64,000 nucleotides of DNA from Amycolatopsis nivea (GTDB lineage Bacteria > Actinomycetota > Actinomycetes > Mycobacteriales > Pseudonocardiaceae), in assembly GCF_004522235.1 (NCBI RefSeq), contig NZ_SDLT01000012.1, positions 120,111 through 184,110 of the forward strand, given 5' to 3'. The notes under the pieces were generated by a model. The model did not search any database, was not told the origin of the DNA, and saw only the letters and a list, made by a program, of their open reading frames with translations. The position numbers were made by a program, and so were the translations under genes. Each line of letters begins with the position of its first letter. Positions within the stretch are counted from its first letter, which is position 1. Of this stretch, positions 62,086-64,000 are shown piece by piece.

Positions 62086-63606
62086 CTACCCTGTGTGCCC
62101 GCTGTGGGACTTGCGGTCATCCACGGGCGGTGTGCGCTGAGCCGGAAACGCGATCGGCAGCCGCACGGCGAATTCCGTCTGGCCAGGGCGGCTCCGCATC
62201 GCGATGGTGCCGTGGTGCGCGGTCAGCACTGCCGACGCGATCGCCAAGCCCAGCCCGGTCGAACCGGCTGCCCGCGACCGTGACGAATCCCCGCGGGCGA
62301 AGCGTTCGAACACCGCCGGCTGCAACTCCGGCGGGATGCCCGGGCCGTTGTCGGTCACGGTCACTATGGCGCTGCCGTCCGCGGATCTCGTGAGAGCAGT
62401 GACGACCGTGGTGCCGGGCGGCGTGTGGACGCGGGCGTTCGCGAGCAGGTTCGCCAGAACCTGGTGCAGCCGTTGGACATCGCCAAGGACGAGGATCGGT
62501 TCGTCCGGCATCGCAAGCTGCCAGACGTGGTGCGGACCGGCCACGTGCGCGTCGCCGACCGCGTCCGCGACCAAGCGGGTCAGGTCGACTTCGGCGACGT
62601 CCAGCGGACGGCCCGCGTCCAGGCGGGCGAGCAGGAGGAGGTCTTCGACGAGCGCCGTCATGCGGTCGGCTTCGGACTCGATCCGGGTCATCGAATGCGC
62701 GACGTCCGGCGGGGCGTGGCTGCCGGACCGTCCGGCGAGTTCGGCGTACCCGCGGATCGCGGCGAGCGGCGTGCGCAGTTCGTGACTTGCGTCGGCGACG
62801 AACCGGCGGACGCGCAGTTCGCTGGCGTGCCGGGCTTCGAGGGCGGAGGAGATGTGGCCGAGCATGTGGTTCAGCGCCGCGCCGACCTGGCCGACTTCGG
62901 TGCGGGGGTCGGTGTCTTCGGCGGGGACTCGGACGGACAGGTCGACGTCGCCTCGGTCGAGGGGGAGTTCGGAGACTCGGGAGGCGGTTTCCGCGACGCG
63001 CTCCAGCGGGCGGAGGGTTCGGCGGACGGCGAAGGCGCCGAGGAATGCTGCGCCGGTTACTCCGGCGGCGGCTACGCCGAAGAGGATCAGGCCGACGGTC
63101 AGGAGGGTTTGTTGCATCGCTGCCAGGGGGACGCCGGTGATGACTACGCCGTCAGGGACTGGGAAGGCGGTGAGGCGGTAGTCGCCCAGGGAGCCGATGG
63201 TGCGGGTGTAGGGGCGGCCGTTGGTGGGGAGGTCTTGCAGGGCTGTTAGTTCGTCTGGGGTGAGGGTCAGGCGTTGGCCGTGGGGGGAGAGCCAGCCGCC
63301 GGTGCCGTTGGTGCCGTCCGGGGAGAAGTGGGCGGTGACGGTGCCTGCGCCTTGGCCGGGGGCGTCGAGGGGGTTGCGTTCGCTGCCGGGCGGGCCGGGG
63401 TGGGTGGCGAAGTCCAGGGCTCGGGCGGTGGCTGCGGAGAGCTGGGTGTCGGTTTGGGTCATGAGGAAGGCGCGGAGGGCGAATTCGCTGATCACGCCGA
63501 TGGTCAGGCAGACAAGGGAGAGGAGGATTACTACGGAGACGGTCAGTTTTGTGCGCAGGGATTGCCGGGCCGGGCGGGCGGCGGCGAACCTTGCGCGGGG
63601 GGTCAT
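62086..63606 (-). CDS. Sensor histidine kinase
   Basis: The 506-residue product has two membrane helices (about 22-45 and 165-190) flanking an extracytoplasmic sensor, HAMP (about 190-260), HisKA with [18 protein letters not shown] (phospho-His), and HATPase boxes NLLANARVHTP, DNGPGIP and GSTGLGLAIA. It resembles actinomycete MprB/TrcS-type kinases. The partner response regulator would lie upstream, but the sequence up to the window edge has repeats instead. It is 39 bases from the GT39 gene. Confidence 0.92.
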   Translation of the reverse strand: MTPRARFAAARPARQSLRTKLTVSVVILLSLVCLTIGVISEFALRAFLMTQTDTQLSAATARALDFATHPGPPGSERNPLDAPGQGAGTVTAHFSPDGTNGTGGWLSPHGQRLTLTPDELTALQDLPTNGRPYTRTIGSLGDYRLTAFPVPDGVVITGVPLAAMQQTLLTVGLILFGVAAAGVTGAAFLGAFAVRRTLRPLERVAETASRVSELPLDRGDVDLSVRVPAEDTDPRTEVGQVGAALNHMLGHISSALEARHASELRVRRFVADASHELRTPLAAIRGYAELAGRSGSHAPPDVAHSMTRIESEADRMTALVEDLLLLARLDAGRPLDVAEVDLTRLVADAVGDAHVAGPHHVWQLAMPDEPILVLGDVQRLHQVLANLLANARVHTPPGTTVVTALTRSADGSAIVTVTDNGPGIPPELQPAVFERFARGDSSRSRAAGSTGLGLAIASAVLTAHHGTIAMRSRPGQTEFAVRLPIAFPAQRTPPVDDRKSHSGHTG

Positions 63607-63743
63607 GGCTTGAGGGTGCGGTTCGTCGGTGTGGGGGCGATGTGTGCTCGCTGTGAGTGGGCTGTGGGGGCGGCTCGTCGCCTGGCGGCGACATTGCGCC
63701 CGATCTTGGTTGCGTGGGGCACCCCGAAGCTTGATTGTGCTGA

Positions 63744-63800
63744 CGGTTCGGGGGTGCTTGTCAAGGCGGGAAAGATGCCTTGACAAGCACCCCCGAACCG
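63744..63800. repeat. Perfect 24-bp inverted repeat (hairpin)
   Basis: Arms 63744-63767 and 63777-63800 are fully complementary around a 9-base loop (the left arm begins CGGTTCGGGGGTGCTTGTCA). It lies 138 bases upstream of the kinase gene. It could be a terminator for a gene beyond the window or a dispersed palindromic element. Confidence 0.9.
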
Positions 63801-63886
63801 CAGATGAGCTTCGTATCGGGGTGCGGGGGAGGTGTGGGTGCCTCGCTCGTTGGGTGCGCCGGTGCGGTTTGGGTGGGGCGGGGCTA

Positions 63887-63970
63887 GCGCCCCAATGCCA
63901 CATTGGGTGCGTCAGACGCACCGAACGCCACATTGGGTGCGTCCCATGCACCCAATGCCGCATTGGGTGC
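63887..63970. repeat. Three tandem CATTGGGTGC palindromes
   Basis: Units start at 63887, 63918 and 63948 (30-31 bp spacing), each ending CATTGGGTGC. The third is a perfect hairpin, GCACCCAATG-CCG-CATTGGGTGC; the first two carry one to three changes. These are REP-like elements at the window edge; no gene overlaps them convincingly. Confidence 0.85.
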
Positions 63971-64000
63971 ATCGGCTGCGGGGGCGGGGCGGTCCGTGAA

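Noticed and set aside
63152..63972. N-terminal extension of the sensor kinase through the hairpins (HPMRHWVHGTHPMW)
   Set aside because: It is translation of the REP-like palindromes; the first membrane helix and homology start at 63606.
1..64000. Insertion sequences or prophage
   Set aside because: No transposase, integrase or phage structural gene was recognised in any frame.

Overview
The window is very GC-rich (about 70% by eye) and is dominated by actinomycete gene families: SARP/AfsR regulator, DUF397 with an XRE/DUF5753 regulator, two DUF574 methyltransferases, a DUF664/mycothiol-transferase-like protein, ECF sigma factor with a SnoaL-like tail, SCO6745-like protein, xylA with a divergent ROK repressor, and an archaeal-type AspS behind a T-box. 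Long perfect hairpins of the GTGAAGGA...TCCTTCAC type and CCAATGC-CATTGGGTGC palindromes also recur. Together these suggest a Pseudonocardiales chromosome, most likely Amycolatopsis. The genus is an inference; nothing in the window proves it.

Layout. 0-5 kb: molybdopterin oxidoreductase, PQQ-repeat lipoprotein, a DUF664 gene whose 3' part is tandemly duplicated, and a DUF6236 protein. 5-12 kb: AfsR/SARP regulator, a TetR-HutD-SCO6745 cluster divergent from an SMP-30-like gene through a clear promoter/operator, and a DUF574 methyltransferase. 12-17 kb: M48 protease, a trypsin-fold protein that lacks its catalytic His and Ser, an ECF sigma factor and a DHFR-like reductase. 17-19.5 kb: a lower-GC island of small immunity-like genes (DUF4240, ankyrin and unknowns) and gene remnants. 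This ends at divergent tRNA-Pro and tRNA-Gly genes. 20-28.7 kb is a signalling region: a 1580-residue hybrid histidine kinase with nine tandem HAMP units, a divergent SpoIIE-type phosphatase, a Ser/Thr kinase and a MarR regulator. 28.7-33.4 kb: aspS with a translational-type T-box, xylA and its ROK repressor, and a dienelactone-hydrolase-like protein. 33.5-38 kb: alkaline phosphatase, an ArsR-SRPBCC-reductase operon and an amidohydrolase.

38-46 kb is the most coherent catabolic system. A LacI regulator has two CTAATNCGNATTAG operators. On one side lies a Tat-exported GH43-like protein. On the other lies an operon of FAD oxidoreductase, HyuA-like ATPase, a 170-residue protein with HETAH and a multi-pass permease. 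There is no HyuB partner. 46-57 kb holds SDR/XRE and HxlR/NmrA pairs, a phosphoribosyltransferase, a DUF397-XRE-methyltransferase cluster, a small three-gene operon joined by 4-nt overlaps, a seven-copy 38-bp tandem repeat, DUF2127 and a PP2C phosphatase. 57-63.6 kb is one reverse-strand run: sensor kinase, GT39-type transferase, GT2-GtrA fusion and a second GT39-type transferase. It probably modifies a cell-surface polymer. The window ends in hairpin repeats.

Convergent genes are packed unusually tightly: many pairs share or abut their stop codons.
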